Below are positions 19,061-28,593 of a DNA stretch of 58,772 bases, piece after piece. Origin of the DNA: Bacillus sp. MRMR6 (lineage in GTDB: Bacteria; Bacillota; Bacilli; Bacillales; Cytobacillaceae); the NCBI RefSeq assembly GCF_001940785.1, contig NZ_MSLS01000032.1:1-58772 (forward strand), in the 5' to 3' direction. Both the position numbers and the translations under genes were made by a program. Position 1 is the stretch's first letter. Each line of letters opens with the position of its first letter. The notes under the pieces are model-generated. The model saw only the letters and a program-made list of their open reading frames with translations. It was not told the DNA's origin and did no database searches.

Positions 19061-19187
19061 GGCTGTGTCCAGCTCCAGCGCCTAGGGACTCGAGTCATAA
19101 GCCAATCACTTCGGAAGGCAAAAAGCGGCCTTCTGTCAGCGCCTGTCTTATGCTTGTCGTTCTTAAACAAGGCGCTTCCGCTTTTCT
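19061..19187 (+). repeat. Palindromic dispersed repeat inside the suf operon
   Basis: The block runs from GTCCAGCTCCAGCGCCTAG to GGCGCTTCCGCTTTTC. It can fold as nested hairpins: AGCGCCT with AGGCGCT at the base, and GAAGGC with GCCTTC near 19113-19136. I recognise it as a repeat class that is frequent in Bacillaceae genomes. It lies between the sufU stop (19038) and the sufB ribosome site (19193), and it lacks a T tail, so read-through into sufB is expected. Confidence 0.75.
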
Positions 19188-19207
19188 AATAAGGGAGGAA
19201 CATGACG

Positions 19208-20605
19208 ATGGCTAAGAAAATGCCAGAAATCGGTGATTATAAATATGGTTTTGCCGATAAAGACGTTTCCATATTCCGCTCAAAGCGTGGTTTAACAAGT
19301 GAGATTGTAAAAGAAATTTCAAAGCTTAAGAATGAGCCTCAATGGATGCTCGACTTCCGTTTGAAATCACTTGAGCATTTTTACAAAATGCCAATGCCAC
19401 AATGGGGCGGGGATATGGCTTCGTTAAATTTTGACGAAATCACTTACTATGTAAAACCATCCGAAAAATCGGAGAAATCATGGGATGAAGTCCCTGAAGA
19501 GATTAAAGCAACGTTCGATAAGCTAGGAATTCCAGAAGCAGAGCAAAAGTATCTTGCTGGGGTTTCTGCTCAATATGAATCCGAGGTTGTCTACCATAAC
19601 ATGAAGAGTGAACTTGAAGATTTGGGTATCGTTTTTAAAGATACCGATTCTGCTCTTAGAGAGAATGAAGAAATCTTCCGTGAGCACTTTGGAAAAACCA
19701 TTCCGCCGACGGATAATAAGTTTTCTGCACTAAATTCTGCGGTTTGGTCCGGTGGATCTTTCATTTACGTACCTCCTGGCATTAAGGTGGATACGCCATT
19801 ACAGGCTTACTTCCGGATCAATTCTGAAAATATGGGTCAATTTGAACGTACTCTTATCATTGTTGATGAAGGTGCACACGTTCATTACGTAGAGGGCTGT
19901 ACGGCTCCTGTTTATACAACTAACTCACTTCACAGTGCTGTTGTTGAAATCGTTATTAAGAAAGATGCTTATTGCCGCTATACAACGATTCAGAACTGGG
20001 CAAACAACGTCTTTAACCTTGTAACAAAGCGTGCAGTTTGTGATGCGAATGCAACAATGGAATGGATCGATGGTAATATTGGTTCAAAATTAACAATGAA
20101 ATACCCAGCGGTTATTCTAAAAGGCGAAGGTGCCCGAGGAATGACATTATCGATTGCAATTGCTGGTAAAGGTCAGCACCAGGATGCTGGAGCGAAAATG
20201 ATCCACTTAGCTCCTAACACATCTTCAACAATTGTATCCAAATCGATTTCCAAGCATGGCGGTAAGGTAACCTACCGTGGAATCGTTCATTTCGGACGAA
20301 AAGCGGATGGTGCTCGTGCGAATATTGAATGTGACACTTTGATTATGGATAATCAATCTACATCTGATACAATTCCATACAATGAAATTCTAAATGATAA
20401 CATTTCACTTGAGCATGAAGCGAAGGTTTCTAAAGTATCTGAAGAGCAACTCTTCTACTTAATGAGCCGTGGTATTTCCCAACAAGAAGCAACAGAAATG
20501 ATTGTTATGGGCTTTATCGAGCCGTTTACGAAGGAATTACCTATGGAATATGCAGTTGAAATGAACCGTCTCATCAAGTTCGAGATGGAAGGGTCTATCG
20601 GATAA
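19208..20605 (+). CDS. sufB: Fe-S cluster assembly protein SufB
   Basis: SufB is the main scaffold on which clusters form. The 465-residue protein has the family block [20 protein letters not shown] near the C-terminus and the conserved cysteine region GCTAPVY. The ATG at 19208 is nine bases from GGGAGG; the ATG at 19202 is only three bases from it. B. subtilis SufB also begins MAKKMP. It is the last gene of the operon, followed by a strong terminator. Confidence 0.95.
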   Translation: MAKKMPEIGDYKYGFADKDVSIFRSKRGLTSEIVKEISKLKNEPQWMLDFRLKSLEHFYKMPMPQWGGDMASLNFDEITYYVKPSEKSEKSWDEVPEEIKATFDKLGIPEAEQKYLAGVSAQYESEVVYHNMKSELEDLGIVFKDTDSALRENEEIFREHFGKTIPPTDNKFSALNSAVWSGGSFIYVPPGIKVDTPLQAYFRINSENMGQFERTLIIVDEGAHVHYVEGCTAPVYTTNSLHSAVVEIVIKKDAYCRYTTIQNWANNVFNLVTKRAVCDANATMEWIDGNIGSKLTMKYPAVILKGEGARGMTLSIAIAGKGQHQDAGAKMIHLAPNTSSTIVSKSISKHGGKVTYRGIVHFGRKADGARANIECDTLIMDNQSTSDTIPYNEILNDNISLEHEAKVSKVSEEQLFYLMSRGISQQEATEMIVMGFIEPFTKELPMEYAVEMNRLIKFEMEGSIG

Positions 20606-20610
20606 AAAGC

Positions 20611-20648
20611 AAAAAATCGCTTGCCTTAATGGCAGGCGATTTTTTTTC
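20611..20648 (+). terminator. Terminator of the suf operon
   Basis: AAAAAATCGCTTGCC pairs with GGCAGGCGATTTTTT around loop TTAAT, ending in eight T. Confidence 0.9.
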
Positions 20649-20713
20649 ATAAAAGTCTCTTTCACTCATGGTAATTTCAGATATGCTATTATTATTGGTG
20701 GAGGTGCTTGAAT

Positions 20714-21559
20714 TTGATTTACGTAGGTGTAACGGGATGGGGAGACCATGATCGCTTATATCCCAACCAAACCTCATCAAGAAATAAGTTAAAGGAGTAT
20801 GCTGCTCATTTTCCGACGGTGGAAGTTGATTCTGCATTCTACGCGATTCAGCCACAAAGAAATGCAGCGAAGTGGGTCAAGGAAACACCCGCTGGTTTTC
20901 AGTTCGTTGTTAAGGCCTACCAAGGAATGACCGGACATCAGCGAGGTGAAATCCCTTTCGACAGCACTAAAGAGATGTTTACGGCCTTTAAAGAATCATT
21001 AGTACCGTACATAGTAAATAATAAATTAGCAATGGTCTTGTTTCAATTTCCTCCTTGGTTTGCGTGCCAAAGGGAGAATGTTGAATATCTAAGATGGATT
21101 AAAAGTGAAATGGAAGAGATTCCTTGTGCACTAGAGTTTAGACACCAATCTTGGTTCTATCCACAATACCGAGATAGAACCCTGGAGTTTATGAAAAATG
21201 AAAACTGGATTCATAGTATTTGTGATGAACCACAAGCTGGTGAGGGATCTATTCCGACAGTGTTGGAGGCCGTAAACTCGAAGAAACTCTTAATCCGGTT
21301 TCATGGCCGAAATGTCCATGGCTGGCAAAAGAGGAATGCTGAAAACTGGCGCGAAGTCCGATACTTATATCGGTACAATCAACAGGAATTAGAACAGTGG
21401 GCGGATAGCTTACAAAAGTTAGCAAAGGAATCTGAGAATCTTTATGTTCTCTTTAACAACAATTCAGGTGGAGACGCCTCAGACAATGCAAAAGAAATGA
21501 TTAACCTTTTGGAACTTGAATATGAGGATCTGGCTCCTAGACAGTTGGATTTATTTTAA
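20714..21559 (+). CDS. yunF: DUF72 family protein YunF
   Basis: This is a 281-residue TIM-barrel-like protein of the DUF72/YecE family, whose biochemical activity is unknown. Family features are GVTGWGDHD at the N-terminus, FPTVEVDSAFYAI, FQFVVKAYQGMTGH and the C-terminal NNNSGGDASDNA. The start is a TTG: GGAGGTG lies eight bases before TTG 20714, while TTG 20708 is too close. It heads a yunFEDC run. Confidence 0.8.
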   Translation: MIYVGVTGWGDHDRLYPNQTSSRNKLKEYAAHFPTVEVDSAFYAIQPQRNAAKWVKETPAGFQFVVKAYQGMTGHQRGEIPFDSTKEMFTAFKESLVPYIVNNKLAMVLFQFPPWFACQRENVEYLRWIKSEMEEIPCALEFRHQSWFYPQYRDRTLEFMKNENWIHSICDEPQAGEGSIPTVLEAVNSKKLLIRFHGRNVHGWQKRNAENWREVRYLYRYNQQELEQWADSLQKLAKESENLYVLFNNNSGGDASDNAKEMINLLELEYEDLAPRQLDLF

Positions 21560-21577
21560 GGTGGTGGAGAAAAGGCA

Positions 21578-22399
21578 GTGGAATGGATTTTATTAGTGTT
21601 AATTGGGATTGTCGGCAGTTCACTAGGTTCATTAATAGGTCTAGGCGGAGGGATTATTGTTGTGCCTGCTCTGCTTTACCTTGGATCGTTATCAGCTTTT
21701 GGCTATATCTCACCACAGGTTGCCGTGGGAACCTCCTTGTTTACTATGATTTTTACAGGCTTATCTTCAACACTAGCTTATTTAAAATATAAAACGGTCG
21801 ATTATAAGAGCGGCCTTATTTTTCTGATTGGGAGTGGACCAGGAAGCATATTTGGGGCATGGGTAACAGAAAAGCTAGATTTAGACTCCTTTAGTTTATT
21901 TTTTGGGCTTTTTATTATTTTCGTTTCACTCGTCCTCTATTTTAAAGATAAATTTAAACCTATACCATATCGTAAAGACAAAGGGATTGCACGTACCTTT
22001 ACAGATAATAACGGCAAAACCTTTGAGTATGGTTTTAATCCTGCCATCGGAATTTTAATTTCATTAGTGGTTGGTTTCTTATCTGGAATCTTAGGTGTTG
22101 GTGGCGGTTCCTTAATGGTTCCAACCATGATCTTATTCTTTTTCTTTCCACCACATGTTGCGACGGCAACATCCATGTTTATGATCTTACCTACATCGAT
22201 CCTTAGTTCCATCACCCATATTACGCTTGGAAATGTGGATTGGATGATTGCCTTAGCATTAGTACCGGGGGCATGGATCGGTGCAAAAGTGGGAGTGTAT
22301 TTAAATTCTAAATTTAAAAGTAAAACGATTGTTTTGATACTAAGAACCATATTAATCGTAGTTGGCATAAGATTAATTTATCAAGGGATTATTGGTTAA
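21578..22399 (+). CDS. yunE: TauE/SafE family membrane transporter YunE
   Basis: This is a 273-residue integral membrane protein with about eight hydrophobic segments and the two family repeats SLIGLGGGIIVVPALL and LSGILGVGGGSLMVPTMI. Members export or import sulfur-containing organic anions or sulfite; the substrate here is unknown. The start is GTG 21578 behind GGAGAAAAGG. It follows yunF by 18 bases and is probably cotranscribed with it. Confidence 0.85.
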   Translation: MEWILLVLIGIVGSSLGSLIGLGGGIIVVPALLYLGSLSAFGYISPQVAVGTSLFTMIFTGLSSTLAYLKYKTVDYKSGLIFLIGSGPGSIFGAWVTEKLDLDSFSLFFGLFIIFVSLVLYFKDKFKPIPYRKDKGIARTFTDNNGKTFEYGFNPAIGILISLVVGFLSGILGVGGGSLMVPTMILFFFFPPHVATATSMFMILPTSILSSITHITLGNVDWMIALALVPGAWIGAKVGVYLNSKFKSKTIVLILRTILIVVGIRLIYQGIIG

Positions 22400-22419
22400 A
22401 AAAAGGATGAACAACTAGA

Positions 22420-23793
22420 ATGGAAACCATTCAAATTTATCATACAAATGATGTTCATAGTCACTTAAAACGCTGGCCGCGAATAAAACACTTTATTTCA
22501 GAAAAAAGATTAGAACATCAAAAGTCAGGCGATTGTTTTTTTCTATTCGATATTGGTGATTTTATTGACCGCTGGCATCCACTTGCTGATGGTACAAAAG
22601 GGCAGGGAAATGTAAAGCTTTTAAATGACTGCCACTATACAGCTATTACAATTGGTAATAATGAGGGAGTTAATTTTTCCTTTGATGATTTAAATCAATT
22701 ATACAATCAGGCTGAATTTGATGTCATTGTAGCAAATTTATATAAAGATACTAGGCATCCACATTGGGTCAGCCCGTTTAAAATTTATCAATCAAACGAA
22801 GGCACACGGATAGGGATTATTGGGGTTACTGCTTATTTCACACTTCTCTATGAACTATTGGGCTGGGAACTTACCGAGCCGATTGCAGAGTTGAAAAAGT
22901 GGCTGCCTTTAGTAAAAAAACAATCGGATGTCATCATCGTTCTGTCTCATCTTGGATTTACTATTGATGAGCAGATAGCCCTTGAATGTCCAGAGATTGA
23001 TGTGATCCTAGGTGGTCATACACATCATAAACTGCCAGAAGGGAAACTAGTGGGGGGAACCCTCCTTGCGGGTGCTGGGAAGCATGGGAATTTTGTCGGG
23101 CAGGTTACTATTTCTCTGGATATGGAGAAAAAGATTCAGAATAAAGAGGCAAGATTACATGAAGTAATGAGTTTGCCTGCTGTTCCTGATGAGAAACTAC
23201 AGGCGAATGAACTGTACCATCAAGGCAAAAAGAAGTTAAACCAAATGATTATTTCGCTGTCTGAGCCCTTTCATCATGATCATTTAACAGAGACACCATT
23301 AGCAAAAATTCTATGCAGTGCCCTAAGAGAATGGTGCGAAGCCGATTGTGCGTTTATCAATGCAGGCTTACTGTTGGGACCTTTGTCGGGGAAGGTCACT
23401 AAATTTGATTTATTAAAAGTTTGTCCACATCCGATTAATCCATGCAAAATCGTGCTGACAGGCCAGGAATTAACCCAGCTTTTATTAGAAACACGTCAAA
23501 GTGACTGGGCCATCCAGGAAGTTAAAGGTCTAGGTTTTAGAGGAACGATTATGGGAACCAGTGTTTATGATCAAATTCTGTTTAGAGAAGAGCAGATTTT
23601 CATAAAGGGAACGGAACTGGAATCAGAAAAGAATTATAGCATTGCGATTCCTGATATGTTTACCTTTGGTCATTTTTTTACTGATTTATTAAAGAATAAG
23701 GAAAAGACATATTACCTCCCTGAATTTCTTCGGGATGTTTTATCTTGGAAACTACAAAACAGTCCTAGCTATACACGCTTTTTCAATCCTTAA
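22420..23793 (+). CDS. yunD: 5'-nucleotidase-like metallophosphatase YunD
   Basis: This is a two-domain 457-residue protein. An N-terminal calcineurin-like phosphoesterase domain has the metal motifs YHTNDVHSHL, DIGDFIDRW, GNNEG and GGHTHHKL. A C-terminal 5'-nucleotidase domain runs from about residue 270. No signal peptide is seen, so it acts in the cytosol, unlike secreted nucleotidases. The UDP-sugar hydrolase/2',3'-cyclic phosphodiesterase family gives the likely chemistry; the substrate is unknown. Confidence 0.85.
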   Translation: METIQIYHTNDVHSHLKRWPRIKHFISEKRLEHQKSGDCFFLFDIGDFIDRWHPLADGTKGQGNVKLLNDCHYTAITIGNNEGVNFSFDDLNQLYNQAEFDVIVANLYKDTRHPHWVSPFKIYQSNEGTRIGIIGVTAYFTLLYELLGWELTEPIAELKKWLPLVKKQSDVIIVLSHLGFTIDEQIALECPEIDVILGGHTHHKLPEGKLVGGTLLAGAGKHGNFVGQVTISLDMEKKIQNKEARLHEVMSLPAVPDEKLQANELYHQGKKKLNQMIISLSEPFHHDHLTETPLAKILCSALREWCEADCAFINAGLLLGPLSGKVTKFDLLKVCPHPINPCKIVLTGQELTQLLLETRQSDWAIQEVKGLGFRGTIMGTSVYDQILFREEQIFIKGTELESEKNYSIAIPDMFTFGHFFTDLLKNKEKTYYLPEFLRDVLSWKLQNSPSYTRFFNP

Positions 23794-23826
23794 CATAATT
23801 TATAGGAAGGAAAGGAGTGTAGGATT

Positions 23827-24129
23827 TTGATCGAACTTTCACCAGTAGAGATTAACGGTCATACTTTTTTAGCTGTTACCGTATTACTCCCAAAAACTAC
23901 GCTGCTGACTGTAAGCAGTGATAAGGGGTATATTATGTGTGGTGCTTTAGATGTTGGCTTATTAAATGAGAAATTAAAGGACCGCAAAATCGTTGCGGCT
24001 AGAGCTGTAGGGGTAAAGACAATTGAACAACTCCTAAATTCCCCTATGGAATCTGTAACACTAGAAGCAGAAGCATTAGGTATCACAAAAGGGATGATCG
24101 GTAAAGATGCCCTGCTAAAAATGATCTAA
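23827..24129 (+). CDS. yunC: DUF1805 protein YunC
   Basis: This is a 100-residue conserved protein with the pattern MIELSPVEINGHTFLAVTV and YIMCGALDVGLLNEKL. The family is widespread in bacteria and archaea and structurally known, but I know of no established role. The start is TTG 23827, seven bases behind GGAAAGGAGTG. It ends 33 bases before a strong hairpin. Confidence 0.8.
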   Translation: MIELSPVEINGHTFLAVTVLLPKTTLLTVSSDKGYIMCGALDVGLLNEKLKDRKIVAARAVGVKTIEQLLNSPMESVTLEAEALGITKGMIGKDALLKMI

Positions 24130-24161
24130 GGGCTTTCTTTTAAAAATTATATAGGCTAGTT

Positions 24162-24204
24162 CCCCCCTTACAAGCATACATTGCTTGTAAGGGGGGATTT
24201 TTTT
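24162..24204 (+). terminator. Terminator of yunC whose 3' arm also carries the yunB ribosome site
   Basis: CCCCCCTTACAAGC pairs perfectly (14 bp) with GCTTGTAAGGGGGG and is followed by ATTTTTTTGG. The 3' arm AAGGGGGG is the only ribosome site for the TTG start of yunB. The loop region contains CATACATT (24175-24182), close to the sigma-E -10 consensus. Confidence 0.85.
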
Positions 24205-24958
24205 GGTAAAGTTTCGCAGGCGGCTTGGGCGAAAAAGAGGGCCGTTACCTTTCCGATATGTAATGCTGCTATCATTCGTGTTTTTTCTTTTTTCAACGGC
24301 TATTGGTATATGGGCAATTAATAAAGGGATTGAGCCAGTGTTAATGAGATATGCTGAAGTCCAAACAAAAAAGATTGCTTCATTGGTAATTAATAAAGCT
24401 ATCAATAAAAAGACAGTAGAGGTTGGAGATGTCATTGCTATTGAACCTGGTACTAACGGGGCACCTCCTAGCGCCAGTCTTAAAACTGAAATAATCAACC
24501 AAAAACTGTCGGAAATCACTAGTGAAATACAGAAAAACCTAAATGCTGCAGAGAAAGGGGAACTGTCTTCTTTAGAAAAACTAACGGATGTAGAGATTGA
24601 TCTAGAAGCAGCAGATACAAATGGGATTGTCTGGAATGTACCACTAGGGCAGGCAACCGGCATGGCCCTGCTTGGTAATTTAGGACCTAAGATACCAGTG
24701 CGATTCCATGCAATCGGCGAAGTAAGACCTGATGTTAAATTTAAACCCACTCCAATCGGAATAAATAATACATGGATTGATGTCGCCATTCACTTAGAGG
24801 TTTCGGTTCAAATTATTACTCCTTTTGCTACAAAAATCACTATGCTTGAACAGAAAATCCCAGTTGGAGGAAGATTGATACAAGGTGAGGTACCGCAGTT
24901 TTATAATGGAGGAGGCAGCACACTGCCATCCATAGAATTACCGACCAATGGAAACTAA
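24203..24958 (+). CDS. yunB: Sporulation protein YunB
   Basis: The 251-residue protein has a basic N-terminus, one transmembrane segment (about residues 19-38, MLLSFVFFLFSTAIGIW) and an extracytoplasmic domain. It matches the YunB family, which in B. subtilis is made in the mother cell under sigma-E and is needed for proper spore formation; the molecular role is unknown. The start is TTG 24203, six bases after AAGGGGGG. That ribosome site is buried in the preceding hairpin, so yunB is likely translated only from its own transcript. Confidence 0.85.
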   Translation: MVKFRRRLGRKRGPLPFRYVMLLSFVFFLFSTAIGIWAINKGIEPVLMRYAEVQTKKIASLVINKAINKKTVEVGDVIAIEPGTNGAPPSASLKTEIINQKLSEITSEIQKNLNAAEKGELSSLEKLTDVEIDLEAADTNGIVWNVPLGQATGMALLGNLGPKIPVRFHAIGEVRPDVKFKPTPIGINNTWIDVAIHLEVSVQIITPFATKITMLEQKIPVGGRLIQGEVPQFYNGGGSTLPSIELPTNGN

Positions 24959-24961
24959 GAG

Positions 24962-24994
24962 AGGACTGTCACAAGGTGACAGTCCTACTTTTTT
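24962..24994 (+). terminator. Terminator of yunB
   Basis: AGGACTGTCAC and GTGACAGTCCT form an 11-bp stem with loop AAG, followed by ACTTTTTTC. The 3' arm overlaps the stop codon of the convergent lytH gene. Confidence 0.85.
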
Positions 24995-25977
24995 CGATTG
25001 CGAGCAATTTCCTGCTGTTTCCATAATCTTAAATGCGGGTACGGGTCGAAGGACCACTCGGTACGGCCATTATCCTTGTACATACCATAATGTAAGTGTG
25101 GAGGGAATTTTCCTGATGTACCAGGCGGCCCGTATCCAGAGCTTCCAACTCCGCCAATAATCGTTCCAGGTTCGACGATTTGGCCTACCTTCAAGTCCTT
25201 TGCAAAACCGCTTAGATGGGCAAAATAATGATAAGTATTATTAATATCACGGATTCCTACACGCCATCCGCCATATCGATTCCAGCCCTTCATTTCTACA
25301 ATTCCATAGTTCGTAGCTCTAACTGGGACACCGTAGCCAGCGAAAATATCTGTCCCTTCATGTATTCTCCGGCCACCCCAGCCCCGGGCATCCCCCCAAG
25401 TGGTTCGATAGCTGTGGTTACTCCGAATTGGTACAGGAAAAGCATGGGTATCTAGGTCAATTCTTCCGAAATGACGGTACATTCTTGCTTTGCCAACAAT
25501 GATTCCAACTGTTTTATCCCGCTTATAATAATTCCATAAGCCAATTTTTAAATTATCTTGGTCTGTTCCGTATGAAAGGAGGTAATGGGCAAATGCATAT
25601 AGAACGTCCTCATCACTCTCTAAACTCGCCTTGCCATCACCGTCTCCATCCACGCCCATACCGCTAAAAAACTGGATGATTGCCGGGTTTTCTTCTTGTG
25701 GGTTTGGGTTTGTCAAACCAGCCCATTTCTCTGGTGAAAAATAGATGCCAATTAAACTTTCCACTTTAGGTAAGTCCCTGCGAACTGCACGGATATTTCT
25801 TTCATATTGGTCTATAGCGGCCAGGTAATACCAGGGAATGTGTGTAACTGTTTCTACCTTGTGATAAAGCTTCATTCTTTCCTGGTACTCGTCAGGTTCT
25901 TTTGCATAAGCCTCTCTGACCGTGAAAGTGGAGGAAAAGAATATAAGGAATGTCCCAATTATCAGTAATGCACGCAC
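24985..25977 (-). CDS. lytH: L-Ala-D-Glu peptidase LytH (M23 family)
   Basis: LytH trims peptide side chains of spore cortex peptidoglycan to single L-alanine. The 330-residue protein has a signal peptide (RALLIIGTFLIFFSSTFTV), an N-terminal family region with an acidic DGDGDG segment, and a C-terminal LytM/M23 zinc peptidase domain. Zinc ligands are in HEGTDIFAG and in PHLHYGMY. The start is GTG 25977 behind GGAGGATATTT. It is convergent to yunB and divergent from lipA, matching B. subtilis yunA (lytH). A forespore (sigma-G) promoter is expected, but I could not define one. Confidence 0.88.
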   Translation of the reverse strand: MRALLIIGTFLIFFSSTFTVREAYAKEPDEYQERMKLYHKVETVTHIPWYYLAAIDQYERNIRAVRRDLPKVESLIGIYFSPEKWAGLTNPNPQEENPAIIQFFSGMGVDGDGDGKASLESDEDVLYAFAHYLLSYGTDQDNLKIGLWNYYKRDKTVGIIVGKARMYRHFGRIDLDTHAFPVPIRSNHSYRTTWGDARGWGGRRIHEGTDIFAGYGVPVRATNYGIVEMKGWNRYGGWRVGIRDINNTYHYFAHLSGFAKDLKVGQIVEPGTIIGGVGSSGYGPPGTSGKFPPHLHYGMYKDNGRTEWSFDPYPHLRLWKQQEIARNRKK

Positions 25978-26153
25978 AAATATCCTCCTTCCAATTAATG
26001 TACAAGATTAGTTTATGATTTCTTGGCTTTTTCATAATGGTTAATAACTGGTAAAAATTCGTTGTGCAAAGAACTTACTTGTTGTTCTCTATTCTGTATG
26101 TTAAAGTGGCTATGGTAGAAACTCTTTTTATCGGATTAGAAGGGGTGAAAGTA

Positions 26154-27071
26154 TTGAGTAAGCAAGAGGAATATATTAGGAAACCGGAATGGTTAAAAAT
26201 AAAATTAAATACGAACGAAAACTATACGGGCTTGAAGAAGATGATGCGCGAGAAGAATTTACATACAGTTTGTGAGGAAGCGCGCTGCCCAAACATCCAT
26301 GAATGCTGGGCTGTACGCCGAACAGCTACTTTTATGATTCTTGGTGATGTTTGTACCCGTGCATGCCGTTTTTGTGCAGTAAAAACTGGACTGCCAACAG
26401 AGCTCGATTGGCAAGAACCAGAACGAGTGGCTGACTCTGTTCAGTTAATGAATTTAAAGCATGCTGTCATCACAGCTGTTGCTCGTGATGATCTCAAAGA
26501 TGGCGGTGCAGCCGTTTTTGCAGAAACAGTTAGAGCCATTCGCAGAAAAAATCCATTTACTAGTATAGAGGTCCTTCCTTCCGATATGGGAGGTAAGGAA
26601 GAGAATCTCCAAATGTTAATGGATGCAAAGCCAGATATTTTAAATCATAATATTGAAACCGTCAGACGCTTGACACCAAGAGTAAGAGCTCGTGCAAAGT
26701 ATGATCGTTCCCTTGAGTTCCTTCGGAGGGCAAAAGAAATGCAGCCTTCCATTCCAACAAAGTCCAGCTTAATGGTAGGCCTTGGCGAAACAAAGGAAGA
26801 AATAATCGAAGTTATGGATGATTTAAGAGCAAACAACGTTGATATCATGACTATTGGACAGTATTTACAGCCTTCTAAACATCATTTAAAGGTAATAAGG
26901 TACTACACACCTGAAGAGTTTACTGAATTACGAGACATTGCCTTAAGTAAAGGTTTTAGCCACTGTGAAGCAGGGCCACTTGTTCGTTCTTCCTACCACG
27001 CTGATGAGCAGGTAAATGCGGCAGCTAAGCATAAACAGTTGCTTGGTGAGCAAAATGCCAAAGAAGCGTAA
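26154..27071 (+). CDS. lipA: Lipoyl synthase
   Basis: LipA inserts sulfur into octanoyl groups on carrier proteins such as GcvH to make lipoate. It is a radical-SAM enzyme of 305 residues. The radical-SAM cluster ligands are Cys67, Cys71 and Cys74 (CTRACRFC), and the sacrificial auxiliary cluster uses Cys40, Cys45 and Cys51. The C-terminal RSSYHADEQ supplies the conserved serine. The start is TTG 26154 with GGGGTG six bases upstream; longer starts at 26064 or 26112 lack ribosome sites and family similarity. Confidence 0.93.
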   Translation: MSKQEEYIRKPEWLKIKLNTNENYTGLKKMMREKNLHTVCEEARCPNIHECWAVRRTATFMILGDVCTRACRFCAVKTGLPTELDWQEPERVADSVQLMNLKHAVITAVARDDLKDGGAAVFAETVRAIRRKNPFTSIEVLPSDMGGKEENLQMLMDAKPDILNHNIETVRRLTPRVRARAKYDRSLEFLRRAKEMQPSIPTKSSLMVGLGETKEEIIEVMDDLRANNVDIMTIGQYLQPSKHHLKVIRYYTPEEFTELRDIALSKGFSHCEAGPLVRSSYHADEQVNAAAKHKQLLGEQNAKEA

Positions 27072-27074
27072 CCA

Positions 27075-27113
27075 AAAGAGTTCAGTCCAATTAGACTGAA
27101 CTCTTTCTTTATT
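27075..27113. terminator. Bidirectional terminator between lipA and yutC
   Basis: AAAGAGTTCAGTC and GACTGAACTCTTT form a 13-bp stem with loop CAATTA. T-rich tails occur on both strands. Confidence 0.85.
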
Positions 27114-27744
27114 GATTATTATTACCCATGTTATCGTCAGGTGTTATTCCATTTTCATCTTCACTGCTATTCATTCGGTAGCCTTGAGGAGATTTCTTCA
27201 TCATTTCTATGACCTGGTTAACTGAATTGCGGGCATTTCTATTTGTTGAATGCAGGTAGGATAAATTTTCTATATCGCGCATCAAGTTTTTATTATCACT
27301 AACATAAACATGATAAAATCTTGGGATGACTGACATAGCTGTTCTTTTTACTTGGTCTGCGGTTAGTTCACGGTCCTTTGAGTCCGTGCTATACGAAATT
27401 AAAACTTCTTGGTCTGTTACAAGTGTTGCAACATCATTTACATTTGGGATATCGGTGCTCATCCCGCTAATGATATTGGCAACCTGTTCACGATCAATGG
27501 CTGCATAATGTTCAGTTGCCTGATTGTCACCCATGATAGGACTCTTCTGATGGCGGACAAAGCCATAATCATTACTTACATTTCTGGCATTCGTATTACC
27601 GCCCTCTTTATATAGTTCAGTCCTTTTATTATTGACATTAATCGTATTGCCGCTCTCTTCATACACATCACGGCTGGCAGTATCGTTGGCACATCCGGCT
27701 GTCAGCAATGAACATAATCCTATAACCATGGTGATTTTTTTCAA
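27109..27744 (-). CDS. yutC: YhcN/YlaJ family sporulation lipoprotein
   Basis: The 211-residue protein has a lipoprotein signal peptide ending LLTAGC (lipidated Cys18). It then has a low-complexity linker and the YhcN/YlaJ domain (REQVANIISGMSTDIPNVND, and DNKNLMRDIENLSY). Family members are found in the spore inner membrane. The start is TTG 27744 behind AGGAGGTG. It sits downstream of lipA, as yutC does in B. subtilis. Confidence 0.8.
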   Translation of the reverse strand: MKKITMVIGLCSLLTAGCANDTASRDVYEESGNTINVNNKRTELYKEGGNTNARNVSNDYGFVRHQKSPIMGDNQATEHYAAIDREQVANIISGMSTDIPNVNDVATLVTDQEVLISYSTDSKDRELTADQVKRTAMSVIPRFYHVYVSDNKNLMRDIENLSYLHSTNRNARNSVNQVIEMMKKSPQGYRMNSSEDENGITPDDNMGNNNQ

Positions 27745-27858
27745 TTAAAGCACCTCCTATTTTTAGAATATCCAAAACGACATTTTTTTTCTTAGTAATT
27801 GATGGTGAATCGGTTATAATGGGTAGTAGAGTTGTCTGGTAAAAATGAGGTGATTTTT

Positions 27859-28134
27859 ATGATAATAATCAATGGTGTCACTTATGAAATTTTGCATGAA
27901 CACAGAGACGGATTTAATGAGGAAGCGCTAAAGTCCAGGTATAGTGATATATTGTCTAGATATGACTATATTGTTGGAGATTGGGGATACGGTCAGCTTC
28001 GGTTGAAGGGGTTCTTCGAAGACCAAAATCAAAAGTCTACTTTTGATACGAAGATCAGTACATTAAATGAATATCTATATGAATACTGTAATTTCGGCTG
28101 TGCTTATTTTGTTTTGAAAAAGGTTAAAAAGTAA
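27859..28134 (+). CDS. yutD: DUF1027 protein YutD
   Basis: This is a 91-residue soluble protein containing YDYIVGDWGYGQLRLKGFF, typical of the YutD family. Function is unknown. The ATG at 27859 follows GAGGTGA; an upstream in-frame start at 27832 lacks a ribosome site. Cysteines near the C-terminus (YCNFGCAYFVL) resemble the family motif. Confidence 0.8.
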   Translation: MIIINGVTYEILHEHRDGFNEEALKSRYSDILSRYDYIVGDWGYGQLRLKGFFEDQNQKSTFDTKISTLNEYLYEYCNFGCAYFVLKKVKK

Positions 28135-28212
28135 GGTGATTTAATGTTGAGGGTAGTTTTCCGCTCAATCAACATTGTTCTTGGTTCGACCAGCCCTTAT
28201 CAAATTCCATAT

Positions 28213-28244
28213 TAAAAGAAGGTTCAGTCATCCTGAGCCTTCTT
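28213..28244. terminator. Terminator between yutD and the convergent gene
   Basis: AGAAGGTTCAG pairs with CTGAGCCTTCT (one G-T), with T runs on both strands, so it can serve both genes. Confidence 0.8.
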
Positions 28245-28250
28245 TTTGTT

Positions 28251-28535
28251 TTATGTATTATAGGGCGGTTGTTTGTGTGTATCGGGGTCGTCGTGTGGGG
28301 GGTGTGAGCCTTCCATTTGGCGCGGTAGGCCTTCGTGCAAAGATTTGTTCTCGTAATTGAAGTTGCTATAGAACCGTTGTCCCTCTTTCCATGGGGTGCT
28401 TTTATTCTCTACGGGGGTGTTTTTCCCGATGGGAGAACCGTAAGGACCTTCTGGATAATCTTCTGCAGTAAGATAATTTTTTTGTTTTTCAACATTGGAT
28501 AAGTCGAAATATTCTTTTGTTTCTTTATCGTCCAT
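28251..28535 (-). CDS. Conserved small hydrophilic protein of Bacillaceae
   Basis: This is a 94-residue protein beginning MDDKETKEYFDLSN, rich in Pro, Gly, Asn, Asp and Lys, with the segments EDYPEGPYGSP and STPWKEGQRFYSNFNYENK. It looks largely disordered, with no signal peptide or membrane segment. I have seen this type labelled only as 'cytosolic protein'; no function is known to me. The ATG at 28535 follows AAGGAGTG; the GTG at 28544 is part of that site. Confidence 0.7.
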   Translation of the reverse strand: MDDKETKEYFDLSNVEKQKNYLTAEDYPEGPYGSPIGKNTPVENKSTPWKEGQRFYSNFNYENKSLHEGLPRQMEGSHPPHDDPDTHKQPPYNT

Positions 28536-28593
28536 GTTTGTCACTCCTTTATTTCATAGTATGTTAAAAGTCGTGACAAAACATGAATAAGAT

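Noticed and set aside
24985..25455. Plus-strand frames opposite lytH (24948-25160, 25216-25455)
   Set aside because: They overlap a well-supported M23 peptidase and lack ribosome sites and family features.
28175..28360. 61-codon plus-strand frame after yutD
   Set aside because: It spans the yutD terminator and the end of the convergent gene, with no ribosome site.
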